Assembly: GCA_002372815.1 (NCBI GenBank)
Contig: DFIR01000090.1
Location: 1 to 29,332 of the forward strand
DNA length: 29,332 bases
Direction of reading: 5' to 3'
DNA from: Lachnospiraceae bacterium UBA3692
Lineage (GTDB): Bacteria; Bacillota; Clostridia; Lachnospirales; Lachnospiraceae
Positions within the stretch are counted from its first letter, which is position 1. Each line of letters begins with the position of its first letter. The notes below the pieces were generated by a model that saw nothing but the letters and a program-made list of their open reading frames with translations, was not told where the DNA came from and searched no databases. Position numbers and translations under genes: made by a program. Positions 7,745 through 18,233 of this stretch are shown here, one piece after another.

Positions 7745-7750
7745 CATCGC

Positions 7751-7863
7751 AAGACCGCGCAGGGGACGGTTCTCTGCGCGGATTGTATACACGCCGCGCA
7801 GAGAACCGTCCCCTGCGCGGATTGTATACACGCCGCGCAGAGAACCGTCCCCTGCGCGGTCTT
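7751..7863. repeat. Three-copy hairpin repeat cluster forming a long palindrome between lysR and asnB
   Basis: Three perfect units with arms CCGCGCAG and CTGCGCGG lie at 7755-7781 (loop GGGACGGTTCT), 7794-7820 and 7833-7859 (loop AGAACCGTCCC). The last two are tandem with a 39-bp period, and the 12-nt linker ATTGTATACACG occurs twice. The outer copies plus flanking AAGA/TCTT form a perfect 31-bp inverted repeat (7751-7781 with 7833-7863). It fills the whole gap between two convergent genes and could act as a bidirectional transcription barrier. Confidence 0.92.
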
Positions 7864-7867
7864 GCGG

Positions 7868-9454
7868 TCACTGGCCGCTCGCGCCGTAGTTGGCGAGGAC
7901 GCGGGCGGACGGGTCATCCACATCGCAGCCGTCCCAGCTGCGGTTGGGCATCCAGAAGTCCGGGATCATCTGTGACTGGCCGGGGTAGTACTTCTCGAAG
8001 ATCTCGCGGTAGAGGAGGGACTCCTTCGTGAAGGGGCGGGCATGGTCATAGCGGGCACAGCGCGCCTGAAATTCCCCGTCGTTATAAGTGCGCTCCGCGT
8101 ACGCCATGAGGTCGTCGCGCAGGGAGTGGCCGACGGCGTCGGAGAAGGCGGCTTTCTCGCGCATGAGGATCTCCCGGGGGATCAGCGCGTCTTTTTCGAA
8201 GGCGCGGCGCAGGAGGTATTTGCCGATCCCGTACCGGTTCATCTTCAGCGCCGGGTCGATCCGCATCACGTAGTCGACGAAGTCGAGATCGCCGAAGGGC
8301 ACGCGCGCCTCCAGGGAGTGGACGCTGATACAGCGGTCCGCCCGCAGGACATCGTACATGTGGATCTCGCGGATGCGCTTCCGGGCCTCCTCCTGAAAAG
8401 CCTCCGCAGAAGGGGCAAAGTCTGTGTACTTGTAACCGAAGAGCTCGTCGGAGATCTCGCCGGTCAGGATCACGCGGACGTCGGTGTTCTCGTGGATCCA
8501 CTTGCACACCAGGTACATGCCGATGGACGCGCGGACGGTGGTGATGTCGTAGGTGCCGAGCGCGGCGATGACCGGTTCGACCGCCTCCAGGACGTCCTGT
8601 TCGGAGATGATGACCTCATGGTGGTCGCTGCCGATATAGTCCGCTACTTTGCGGGCGTAGCGCAGATCGATGGCATCAATGTCCATTCCTATGGAAAAAG
8701 TCTGCAGCGGTCTGTCCAGCATCCGGGCCGCTGCACCGCAGACCAGGGAGGAGTCGAGGCCGCCCGAGAGGAGAAAACCTACCGGGGCGTCGGCATCGAG
8801 CCTTTTTTCGATGCCTTTCAGGAGCCGGCTGCGGATGCCGGCGCAGATCTCATCGAGACCGGCGTCGATCACAGGCCCTGCCGGCTCGGCGGGGGCACAG
8901 TAGCAGGTGAAGGCACCGTCCTTGTAATAATGACCGGGCGGGAAGGGCAGGATCTCGCCGCAGACGCCCACCAGGCTCCTGGGCTCGGAGGCGAACCAGA
9001 TGGCGCCTGTCTCATCATAGCCGTAGTAGAGCGGCCGGATGCCGATCGGGTCGCGGGCCGCGACGAGGCTGTCGGTGCTGCCGTCACTGATCACCAGAGC
9101 GAACTCCGCGTCCAGAAGCGGGAACATGGCGCACCCCAGGCGCTCGTAGAGGGGCAGGAGGATCTCGCAGTCGCTGTCACTGGCAAAAGTATAGCCCAGC
9201 CCCTCCAGATAGGTCCTGAGAGGGCGGAAGCCGTAGAGCTCGCCGTTGCACACGACTGCATTCTGACCGCGCACGAAGGGCTGCATGCCTTCCTCCGTCA
9301 GTCCCATGATGGACAGGCGGTTGAAGCCCAGGATCCCGCAGGGAACATGCAGGATCCGGGAGGCATCCGGGCCGCGGGAGGCGGTCCTGGCCAGGAGGGC
9401 GGCAAAGGTCTCTTCCGAAAGAGAAGTGCGTCTGCAGGCGAGTATTGAACACAT
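7868..9454 (-). CDS. asnB: Asparagine synthase (glutamine-hydrolysing)
   Basis: Makes asparagine from aspartate, ATP and glutamine. The N-terminal Ntn amidotransferase domain begins Met-Cys (MCSILACRR), so Cys2 becomes the nucleophile after Met removal. The ATP-pyrophosphatase domain has SGGLDSS at around residue 230. It is 528 residues, within the family range. Start 9454 rather than 9511 is required to place Cys at position 2; an AAAGGA site lies about 8 nt upstream. A large hairpin (9470-9530) ends only 15 bases upstream of the start, close to the ribosome site. The stop abuts the hairpin repeat cluster shared with lysR. It is divergent from glnN. Confidence 0.95.
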   Translation of the reverse strand: MCSILACRRTSLSEETFAALLARTASRGPDASRILHVPCGILGFNRLSIMGLTEEGMQPFVRGQNAVVCNGELYGFRPLRTYLEGLGYTFASDSDCEILLPLYERLGCAMFPLLDAEFALVISDGSTDSLVAARDPIGIRPLYYGYDETGAIWFASEPRSLVGVCGEILPFPPGHYYKDGAFTCYCAPAEPAGPVIDAGLDEICAGIRSRLLKGIEKRLDADAPVGFLLSGGLDSSLVCGAAARMLDRPLQTFSIGMDIDAIDLRYARKVADYIGSDHHEVIISEQDVLEAVEPVIAALGTYDITTVRASIGMYLVCKWIHENTDVRVILTGEISDELFGYKYTDFAPSAEAFQEEARKRIREIHMYDVLRADRCISVHSLEARVPFGDLDFVDYVMRIDPALKMNRYGIGKYLLRRAFEKDALIPREILMREKAAFSDAVGHSLRDDLMAYAERTYNDGEFQARCARYDHARPFTKESLLYREIFEKYYPGQSQMIPDFWMPNRSWDGCDVDDPSARVLANYGASGQ

Positions 9455-9469
9455 AGAGATTTCCTTTCC

Positions 9470-9536
9470 GGCTGTCCGCGCGGACACCGCAGCACTGCAT
9501 GTGTGATGCATGACTGCTTCCGCGCGGGCCTTTTTT
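9470..9536. promoter_or_regulatory. Large hairpin in the asnB leader, terminator-like on the + strand
   Basis: GGC plus CCGCGCGG (9476-9483) can pair with CCGCGCGG (9520-9527) plus GCC. Inside are GCAG/CTGC and TGCAT/ATGCA stems around loop GTGTG. On the + strand TTTTTT follows (9531-9536), an intrinsic-terminator form. On the minus strand the same hairpin sits in the asnB 5' leader just before the ribosome site. Rest of the 9455-9757 gap: promoter-like sequence, a second hairpin at 9679-9720, no gene seen. Confidence 0.5.
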
Positions 9537-9634
9537 ATTTCTTAAAAAGAATGCCACCCGGACGGCCCAAAAACAATAAAACAGGCATACCGAATACCTG
9601 CGGTCAGCCATATGTTTTCTGTATAGACGAATCG

Positions 9635-9663
9635 TTGACCCGCAAAAATACGTATGTTAAAAA
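9635..9663 (+). promoter_or_regulatory. Candidate promoter for glnN
   Basis: TTGACC (9635-9640) and TAAAAA (9658-9663) are separated by 17 nt, matching a sigma-A promoter at 5/6 and 4/6. It would give a leader of about 90 nt that contains the hairpin at 9679-9720. Confidence 0.4.
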
Positions 9664-9678
9664 GAATTTGCGCGGAGC

Positions 9679-9720
9679 ACAATGGGCTCACAGTGAATAA
9701 CGAGCTCTGGTGCCCATTGT
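9679..9720 (+). promoter_or_regulatory. Leader hairpin upstream of glnN
   Basis: ACAATGGGC (9679-9687) and GCCCATTGT (9712-9720) form a perfect 9-bp stem around a 24-nt loop containing GAGCTC. It ends about 20 nt before the ribosome site. No known riboswitch class was recognised. Confidence 0.4.
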
Positions 9721-9757
9721 TGCTGCCGCAGGCCATAGGATAAGGAGGAGAGAAGAG

Positions 9758-11866
<2,109 letters not shown>

Positions 11867-11870
11867 GGGC

Positions 11871-11967
11871 CTCACACAGGGGACGGTTCTCTGTGTGAAC
11901 GTAGCTGCGAATGCGTTGCGAAGCCGCATATTTGCTGGCTCACACAGAGAACCGTCCCCTGTGTGAG
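11871..11967. repeat. Inverted pair of ACACA-arm hairpin repeats between glnN and gltB
   Basis: Copy one (11871-11898) has arms TCACACAG and CTGTGTGA around GGGACGGTTCT. Copy two (11939-11967) has arms CTCACACAG and CTGTGTGAG, a perfect 9 bp, around AGAACCGTCCC. Loops are in opposite orientation, with a 40-nt linker between. Compared with other loci the arms switch from GCGCG to ACACA on both sides while the loop is unchanged. Confidence 0.9.
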
Positions 11968-11971
11968 CGAG

Positions 11972-12005
11972 CTGCCTGTGTGAGCTGCCTGTGTGAGCTG
12001 AGGAG
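11972..12005 (+). repeat. 13-bp tandem duplication running into the gltB ribosome site
   Basis: CTGCCTGTGTGAG occurs at 11972-11984 and 11985-11997, derived from the right arm of the hairpin repeat. It is followed by CTGAGGAG, whose GAGGAG (12000-12005) is the gltB ribosome-binding site, 8 nt before the ATG. Confidence 0.8.
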
Positions 12006-12013
12006 TTGCAACA

Positions 12014-15000
12014 ATGAGAGATCAGAGTGCACAGTACGAATATCCTGAATATCAGTATCAGCCCATGGATCATGACGCCTGCGGAATCGGCGCGGTCGTG
12101 AATATCGACGGCCGGAGGGACGGCAGGGTCATCGATGACGCGCTGTCCATCGTGGAGAAGCTGGAGCACCGGGCCGGTAAGGACGCCACCGGGGAAGTGG
12201 GCGACGGCGTGGGGATCCTGCTGCAGATCAGCGGGAAGTTCTTCTCCGCAGCGGCCCGCGAGTGCGGGATCGAGGCGGGGGAAGAGGGCGATTACGGCGT
12301 GGGGATGTTCTTCCTCCCGCAGGATGTGATGCGCAGGACTTTTGCCGTGCGCATGTTCGAGGTGATCGCTGCCAAGGCGGGACTGCCGGTTCTGGGTTGG
12401 CGGGACGTGCCTGTGCACCCGGAGATCCTGGGACAGCGGGCGGTGGACTGCATGCCCTGTATCCGGCAGTGCTTCCTGGGCAGACCGGCCGGCGTGGAGA
12501 GGGGCATCGCCTTCGACAAGCGCCTTTACGTGGTGCGGCGCGAGTTCGAGCAGAGCTCCGAGGACACCTATATCTGCTCCCTCTCGTCCAGGACCATCGT
12601 CTACAAGGGCATGTTCCTGGTGGGACAGCTGCGGCGCTTCTACGACGACCTGCGCAGTCCCCTCTACGAGAGCGCCGTCGCGATCGTGCACTCCCGCTTC
12701 TCGACCAATACGCTGCCCTCCTGGGAGCGCGCCCATCCCTACCGGATGATCGCCCACAACGGCGAGATCAATACGATCCGCGGCAACGCCGACAGGATGC
12801 TGGCCCGCGAGGAGACCATGTCCAGCGCTTTTCCCGCGCAGGACGTGGACAAGATCTACCCGGTCATCACGGCCTCCGGCTCCGACTCCGCCATGCTGGA
12901 CAACACGCTGGAGTTCCTCTACATGAACGGGATGGACCTGCCCCTGGCGATGATGATCACCATTCCCGAGCCCTGGAAAAACAACGGCTTCATGCGCCGG
13001 CAGGAAAAAGATTTCTACCACTACTACGCCACCATGATGGAGCCCTGGGACGGCCCGGCAGCCATCCTGTTTACGGACGGCGAGCTCCTCGGCGCGACCC
13101 TGGACCGCAACGGCCTGCGTCCGTCCCGCTACTACGTGACGGACGACGACCGCCTGATCCTGGCCTCCGAGGTGGGCGTCCTGGACATCCCGGCGGACCA
13201 CATCGTGAAGAAGGCCCGTCTGGAGCCCGGCCGGATCCTCCTGGTCGATACAAAGGCAGGCCGGATCATCTCCGACGAGGAATGTAAGCACCGGTACGCC
13301 CGGGCGCTGCCCTACGGCGAGTGGCTGGACGCCTCCCTCCTGCATCTGTCCAGGCTCCCCATCCCCAACCACCGGGTCGCGGACCATCCGCAGAGCCAGC
13401 GGGACCGCCTCTACAAGGCCTTCGGCTACACCTACGAGGACGTGCGGGACCAGCTCCTGCCCATGGCCGAGAACGGTGTGGAACCCACGGTCTCCATGGG
13501 CCACGACGTGCCCCTGGCCATGCTCTCGGACCACCACCAGCTGCTGTTCTGTTATTTCAAGCAGCTTTTTGCCCAGGTGACCAATCCGCCCATCGATTCT
13601 CTGCGGGAGAAAGTCGTGACCGACACGACCGTCTACGTGGGCTCGGACGGCGACCTGCTCAATCCCTGCAGCGGCAACTGCCGTGTGCTGGAGATCAACA
13701 ACCCCATCCTGACCGTGACGGATCTCCTCAAGATCCGCGCACTGGACCGGGAGGGTTTCTCCTGCGCCACTGTGCCGCTCCTCTACTACAAGAACACCTC
13801 CCTGGAGCACGCCCTGGACCAGCTCAACGTGCAGGTGGACCGGGCGGCAGGAGAGGGCCACAACATCATCATCCTGTCCGACCGGGGCGTGGACGAGAAC
13901 CACATGCCGATCCCGTCCCTGCTGGCCGTCTCCTCCGTGGAGCAGCACCTGGTCCGCACGAGAAAAAGGACCCGCGTCTCCCTCATCCTGGAGAGCGGCG
14001 AGCCCCGGGAAGTGCACCACATGGCCATGCTCCTCGGCTTCGGCGTGCGGGCGGTCCAGCCCTATCTGGCCCACGAATGCATCCACGAGATGATCAGCAT
14101 GGGACTTCTGGACAAGGATCCCTACACAGCGGTGGAGGACTATAACAAGGCCCTGCTCTCCGGCGTCACCAAGATCGCCGCCAAAATGGGCATCTCCACG
14201 ATCCAGTCCTATCAGTCCGCAAGGATCTTCGAGGCGGTCGGGCTGGGACAGGAGGTGATCGACCGCTACTTCACCGGGACCGTGTCCCGGGTGGGCGGCG
14301 TCGGCATCCGGGAGATCGGGGAGGACGTGGAGTTCCGCCACGACCGCGCCTTCGATCCGCTGGGACTGCCCACGGACACGAGCCTGGATTCCCTGGGCTT
14401 CCACTCCCTGCGCAGCGGCACAGACAAGGAGGACCATCTCTACAGCCCCCAGACCATCATCCTGCTCCAGCAGGCGGTCCGGGAGGGAAGTTATCAGAAG
14501 TTCCAGGAATATACCCGCCTGGTGGACGACGAAGGCAGGCCCCACACCCTGCGGGCCCTCCTGTCCCTGGTCCCCGCCGCGGAGCCGGTGCCTCTCGAGG
14601 AGGTCGAGAGCGAAGAGTCCATCGTGAAGCGCTTCCAGACCGGCGCCATGTCCTACGGCTCCCTCTCCAAGGAGGCCCATGAGACCCTGGCGGAGGCCAT
14701 GAACAGCCTGGGCGGCAAGTCCAATACCGGCGAGGGCGGCGAGGATCCCTCCCGCTTCGGCACCATCCGCAACAGCGCAGTCAAGCAGGTGGCCTCCGGC
14801 CGCTTCGGCGTCAACAGCGCCTACCTGTGCAGCGCCCAGGAGATCCAGATCAAGATGGCCCAGGGGGCCAAACCCGGCGAGGGCGGCCACCTGCCCGGCC
14901 GGAAGGTCTACCCCTGGGTGGCGGCGACCCGCTGCAGCACCCCTGGCGTGGCCCTGATCTCCCCGCCGCCCCACCACGACATCTATTCCATCGAGGACCT

Positions 15001-16552
15001 GGCCCAGCTCATCTATGACCTGAAAAACGCCGGGAGAAAAGCCCGCATCAGCGTGAAGCTGGCCTCTGAGTGCGGGGTCGGCACCATCGCTTCGGGCGTC
15101 GCCAAGGCGGGCGCCCAGGTCATCCTGATCTCCGGCTATGACGGGGGGACGGGGGCGGCGCCATTCTCCTCCGTCCATCACGCAGGGCTTCCCTGGGAGC
15201 TGGGGCTGTCCGAGGCGCACCAGAGCCTCATCGAGAGTGGCCTGCGCAGCCGTGTGATCCTGGAGACGGACGGCAAGCTCATGAGCGGCCGGGACGTGGC
15301 CATCGCGGCGCTTCTGGGCGCTGAGGAGTTCGGATTCGCCACGGCGCCGCTGGTGTGCATGGGCTGCATGATGATGCGGGTCTGTTCCAAAGACACCTGC
15401 CCGGCGGGTATCGCCACCCAGAATGAGCAGTTGCGGAAGCGCTTCTCCGGCAGGCCGGAATATGTCCGCAATTTCATGCTCTTCATCGCCCGGCAGCTCC
15501 GGGAGATCATGGCGCAGCTGGGCTTCAGGACCGTGCAGGAGATGGTGGGCAGGACCGACCGGCTCAGCGTTCGCGGGGCGGAGCACTCCCTGCGCGGGTC
15601 CCTGGCGGACCTGACGAGGATCCTGGACAGCCGCTACGCCCACAGCCCCAAGAGGTGCTTCGATCCGGCGGATATCTATGATTTTGCCCTGGAGAAGACC
15701 GTGGATGAACGGGTCCTGATCCCGGCTCTGGAGGAGGCCTGCGCGGCGGGAGATCCCCATATGCGCTGCAGCGTCCGCGTCTCCAGCACCGACCGCACCT
15801 TCGGCACCCTGCTGGGGAGCTGCGTGACGGAGCGCTTCGGCAGCAGTCTGGAGGAGGACACGATCCAGATCGACGCCGAGGGTGGCGGAGGGCAGTCCTT
15901 CGGGGCTTTTCTCCCGGCGGGGGTGACCATCCGCCTGTCGGGCGACGCCAACGACGGCTTCGGCAAGGGCCTGTCCGGCGGCAAGCTGATAGTCCGTCCG
16001 CCGGAGAATGCGGCCTACGCGGCGCATGACAACTGCGTCGTCGGCAACGTGGCCCTTTACGGCGCCACAGCCGGCCGGGCCTACTTCTGCGGCATCGCCG
16101 GGGAGCGGTTCTGCGTCCGCAATTCCGGCGCCACGGCGGTGGCGGAGGGCTGCGGCGACCACGGTCTGGAGTACATGACCGGCGGCCGGGCGGTGATCCT
16201 GGGCCGGACCGGGAAGAACCTGGCGGCGGGCATGAGCGGCGGCATCGCCTACGTGCTGGACAGCGACCACACCCTCTACCTGCGGATGAACAAGGACATG
16301 GCGGGTCTCGGGCCCGTCACGGAGAAGTACGACATCGCGGAGCTCCGGGAGATCCTGGAGGACTACGTGAAGGAGACGGGCAGCCCCTTCGCCGGGGACA
16401 TCCTGGCTCACTTCGAGGAGCGCCTGCCCGAATTCAAGAAAGTGGTGCCTTACGATTATCAGAAGATGCTGACGGCGATCTCCCGCTTCGAGGAGCAGGG
16501 CATCGACAACGAACACGCCGTGCTGGAGGCTTTCAAGGCGCTGGCCGGATGA
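12014..16552 (+). CDS. gltB: Glutamate synthase large (alpha) subunit
   Basis: Transfers the glutamine amide to 2-oxoglutarate, giving two glutamates. It is 1512 residues, the full alpha-subunit length. The N-terminal class II amidotransferase domain has its nucleophile at C23 in HDACGIG, preceded by a 22-residue propeptide that must be removed. After a central domain comes the FMN synthase domain (about residues 800-1200) with GAKPGEGGHLPG and the 3Fe-4S cysteines C1118, C1124 and C1129 (C-x5-C-x4-C). The C-terminal GXGXG beta-helix domain ends the protein. The start at 12014 has GAGGAG 8 nt upstream. It is followed by gltD after a 127-bp gap filled by three hairpin repeats. Confidence 0.97.
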   Translation: MRDQSAQYEYPEYQYQPMDHDACGIGAVVNIDGRRDGRVIDDALSIVEKLEHRAGKDATGEVGDGVGILLQISGKFFSAAARECGIEAGEEGDYGVGMFFLPQDVMRRTFAVRMFEVIAAKAGLPVLGWRDVPVHPEILGQRAVDCMPCIRQCFLGRPAGVERGIAFDKRLYVVRREFEQSSEDTYICSLSSRTIVYKGMFLVGQLRRFYDDLRSPLYESAVAIVHSRFSTNTLPSWERAHPYRMIAHNGEINTIRGNADRMLAREETMSSAFPAQDVDKIYPVITASGSDSAMLDNTLEFLYMNGMDLPLAMMITIPEPWKNNGFMRRQEKDFYHYYATMMEPWDGPAAILFTDGELLGATLDRNGLRPSRYYVTDDDRLILASEVGVLDIPADHIVKKARLEPGRILLVDTKAGRIISDEECKHRYARALPYGEWLDASLLHLSRLPIPNHRVADHPQSQRDRLYKAFGYTYEDVRDQLLPMAENGVEPTVSMGHDVPLAMLSDHHQLLFCYFKQLFAQVTNPPIDSLREKVVTDTTVYVGSDGDLLNPCSGNCRVLEINNPILTVTDLLKIRALDREGFSCATVPLLYYKNTSLEHALDQLNVQVDRAAGEGHNIIILSDRGVDENHMPIPSLLAVSSVEQHLVRTRKRTRVSLILESGEPREVHHMAMLLGFGVRAVQPYLAHECIHEMISMGLLDKDPYTAVEDYNKALLSGVTKIAAKMGISTIQSYQSARIFEAVGLGQEVIDRYFTGTVSRVGGVGIREIGEDVEFRHDRAFDPLGLPTDTSLDSLGFHSLRSGTDKEDHLYSPQTIILLQQAVREGSYQKFQEYTRLVDDEGRPHTLRALLSLVPAAEPVPLEEVESEESIVKRFQTGAMSYGSLSKEAHETLAEAMNSLGGKSNTGEGGEDPSRFGTIRNSAVKQVASGRFGVNSAYLCSAQEIQIKMAQGAKPGEGGHLPGRKVYPWVAATRCSTPGVALISPPPHHDIYSIEDLAQLIYDLKNAGRKARISVKLASECGVGTIASGVAKAGAQVILISGYDGGTGAAPFSSVHHAGLPWELGLSEAHQSLIESGLRSRVILETDGKLMSGRDVAIAALLGAEEFGFATAPLVCMGCMMMRVCSKDTCPAGIATQNEQLRKRFSGRPEYVRNFMLFIARQLREIMAQLGFRTVQEMVGRTDRLSVRGAEHSLRGSLADLTRILDSRYAHSPKRCFDPADIYDFALEKTVDERVLIPALEEACAAGDPHMRCSVRVSSTDRTFGTLLGSCVTERFGSSLEEDTIQIDAEGGGGQSFGAFLPAGVTIRLSGDANDGFGKGLSGGKLIVRPPENAAYAAHDNCVVGNVALYGATAGRAYFCGIAGERFCVRNSGATAVAEGCGDHGLEYMTGGRAVILGRTGKNLAAGMSGGIAYVLDSDHTLYLRMNKDMAGLGPVTEKYDIAELREILEDYVKETGSPFAGDILAHFEERLPEFKKVVPYDYQKMLTAISRFEEQGIDNEHAVLEAFKALAG

Positions 16553-16554
16553 AC

Positions 16555-16665
16555 GCGCGCAGGGGACGGTTCTCCGCGCGCTCTTGAAATCGCGCAGAGC
16601 GCGCGGAGAACCGTCCCCTGCGCGCTCTACGGTCATTACCGCGCGGAGAACCGTCCCCTGCGCGT
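16555..16665. repeat. Three hairpin repeats in the gltB-gltD gap
   Basis: Units are at 16555-16581 (arms GCGCGCAG and CCGCGCGC, loop GGGACGGTTCT), 16597-16627 (10-bp stem GAGCGCGCGG with CTGCGCGCTC, loop AGAACCGTCCC) and 16639-16664 (arms CCGCGCGG and CTGCGCGT). The first is inverted relative to the other two. The third ends four bases before the GGGAGG ribosome site of gltD. There is no stop codon between them in one + frame, which falsely extends gltD upstream. Confidence 0.9.
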
Positions 16666-16679
16666 TCTGGGAGGCAGAA

Positions 16680-18233
16680 ATGGGTAAAGAGACAGGATTT
16701 CTCGAGTACAGGAGAAGAGCGAACGGGGATATCCCGCCGGCGGAGCGGATCCGGACTTTCGGGGAGTTCCACACGCCGCTGGATACGCCGGCCCGCAGGG
16801 AACAGGCTGCCCGCTGCATGAACTGCGGCGTGCCGCTCTGTCAGTCCGCCATGGTCCTCAGCGGCATGGTCACGGGCTGTCCCCTCCACAACCTGGTCCC
16901 CGAGTGGAACGACCAGATCTACCGGGCCCACGACGCCCACGCCTACGCGCGCCTGGCCAGGACCAGCAATTTCCCCGAGTTCACCGGCCGCGTCTGCCCC
17001 GCCCTGTGCGAGAAAGCCTGCATCAACGGCCAGTACGGCGACCCGGTGACCATCCACGACAACGAGCTCTTCCTGATCGAGCGCGCCTTCGCTGAGGGTT
17101 ATGTCCGCCCGCGCATCCCCGCCGTCAGAAGCGGGAAGAAGGTCGCCGTCATCGGCAGCGGCCCCTCGGGTCTTGCGGCCGCGGACAGCCTCAACCGTCG
17201 CGGGCACAGCGTCACCGTCTATGAGCGGGAGGACCGGATCGGCGGCCTCCTCATGTACGGGATCCCCAACATGAAGCTGGACAAAAGGGTCATCGACCGC
17301 CGCCGCCGCCTGATGGAGGCGGAGGGCGTCCGCTTCGTGACCGGCTGCAACATCGACACACAGGAAAAAGCATCACAGCTCCAAACAGACTATGACGCGG
17401 TCATCCTCTGCTGCGGCGCCAAGCAGCCCCGTACCATGTCCGCCGCGGTGAAGGACGCGCAGGGGACGGATACCGGCCTGACAGTGCAGGATGTCGGCGG
17501 GGTCCACTACGCCGTGGATTTCCTGACAGCCACCACCAGGGCACTGCTGGCGGAGGGCGGACCGGACACACCGGAGACCGCGGAGAAGATCCTCCGCCGC
17601 CGGGGCGTCATTTCCGCCCGAGGTAAGCACGTGATCGTGGTCGGCGGTGGCGACACGGGCAACGACTGCATCGGGACGGCCATGCGCCACGGCTGCAGGT
17701 CCGTTACGGCCCTGGAGATGATGCCGGCCCCGCCGGCGGAGCGCACGCCCGGCAACCCCTGGCCGGAGTGGCCCAGGACCCTGCGCACGGACTACGGACA
17801 CGAGGAGGCGGTGGCCGTCTTCGGCCAGGATCCGCGGGTCTTCAGCACTACCGTCAAGGAGCTGATCGTCACAGCCTCGGGACATCTCCGCAAGGTGAAG
17901 ACCGTGCAGGTCCGCTTCGAAGGCGGCCGCCTCAGGGAGGTGCCAGGCAGCGAGCAGGTCCTCCCCTGCGAGCTGCTCCTGATCGCGGCGGGCTTCACCG
18001 GCTGCCAGCCCTATACGGCGGAGAGCTTCGGCGTGCCGCTGACGGCGCGGGGAGCCGTGGAGACGGCGCAGGCCGGCTTCCCCTACGCGGACTCCTATGC
18101 AACGAATGTGCCGGGCGTCTACAGCGCCGGCGACATGCGCAGAGGCCAGTCCCTGGTGGTGTGGGCCATCGCGGAGGGGCGCCTGTGCGCGGAGGAGGTC
18201 GACAGGGACCTGATGGGATACTCGACCAGATGA
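16680..18233 (+). CDS. gltD: Glutamate synthase small (beta) subunit
   Basis: Supplies NADPH electrons through FAD and Fe-S clusters to GltB. It is 517 residues from ATG 16680. The N-terminal cysteines C46, C49, C54, C67 and C106, C110, C114 fit the two 4Fe-4S sites. The FAD-binding loop GSGPSG is at residues 159-164 and a second dinucleotide loop GGGDTG at 322-327. Start 16680 is chosen over 16584 because GGGAGG lies 5 nt upstream and the extra 32 residues are translated hairpin repeat. The stop TGA overlaps the likely carA ATG (ATGA), joining glutamate and carbamoyl-phosphate synthesis in one unit. Confidence 0.97.
   Translation: MGKETGFLEYRRRANGDIPPAERIRTFGEFHTPLDTPARREQAARCMNCGVPLCQSAMVLSGMVTGCPLHNLVPEWNDQIYRAHDAHAYARLARTSNFPEFTGRVCPALCEKACINGQYGDPVTIHDNELFLIERAFAEGYVRPRIPAVRSGKKVAVIGSGPSGLAAADSLNRRGHSVTVYEREDRIGGLLMYGIPNMKLDKRVIDRRRRLMEAEGVRFVTGCNIDTQEKASQLQTDYDAVILCCGAKQPRTMSAAVKDAQGTDTGLTVQDVGGVHYAVDFLTATTRALLAEGGPDTPETAEKILRRRGVISARGKHVIVVGGGDTGNDCIGTAMRHGCRSVTALEMMPAPPAERTPGNPWPEWPRTLRTDYGHEEAVAVFGQDPRVFSTTVKELIVTASGHLRKVKTVQVRFEGGRLREVPGSEQVLPCELLLIAAGFTGCQPYTAESFGVPLTARGAVETAQAGFPYADSYATNVPGVYSAGDMRRGQSLVVWAIAEGRLCAEEVDRDLMGYSTR

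Noticed and set aside
9540..9570. T-box-like GGGTGGCA on the minus strand in the asnB leader
   Set aside because: Only eight bases match; the following CCGCG is missing and there is not enough leader for a specifier stem in this short divergent gap.
16584..16679. Upstream extension of gltD by 32 residues
   Set aside because: The extra residues are translated hairpin repeat; a good ribosome site supports the start at 16680.
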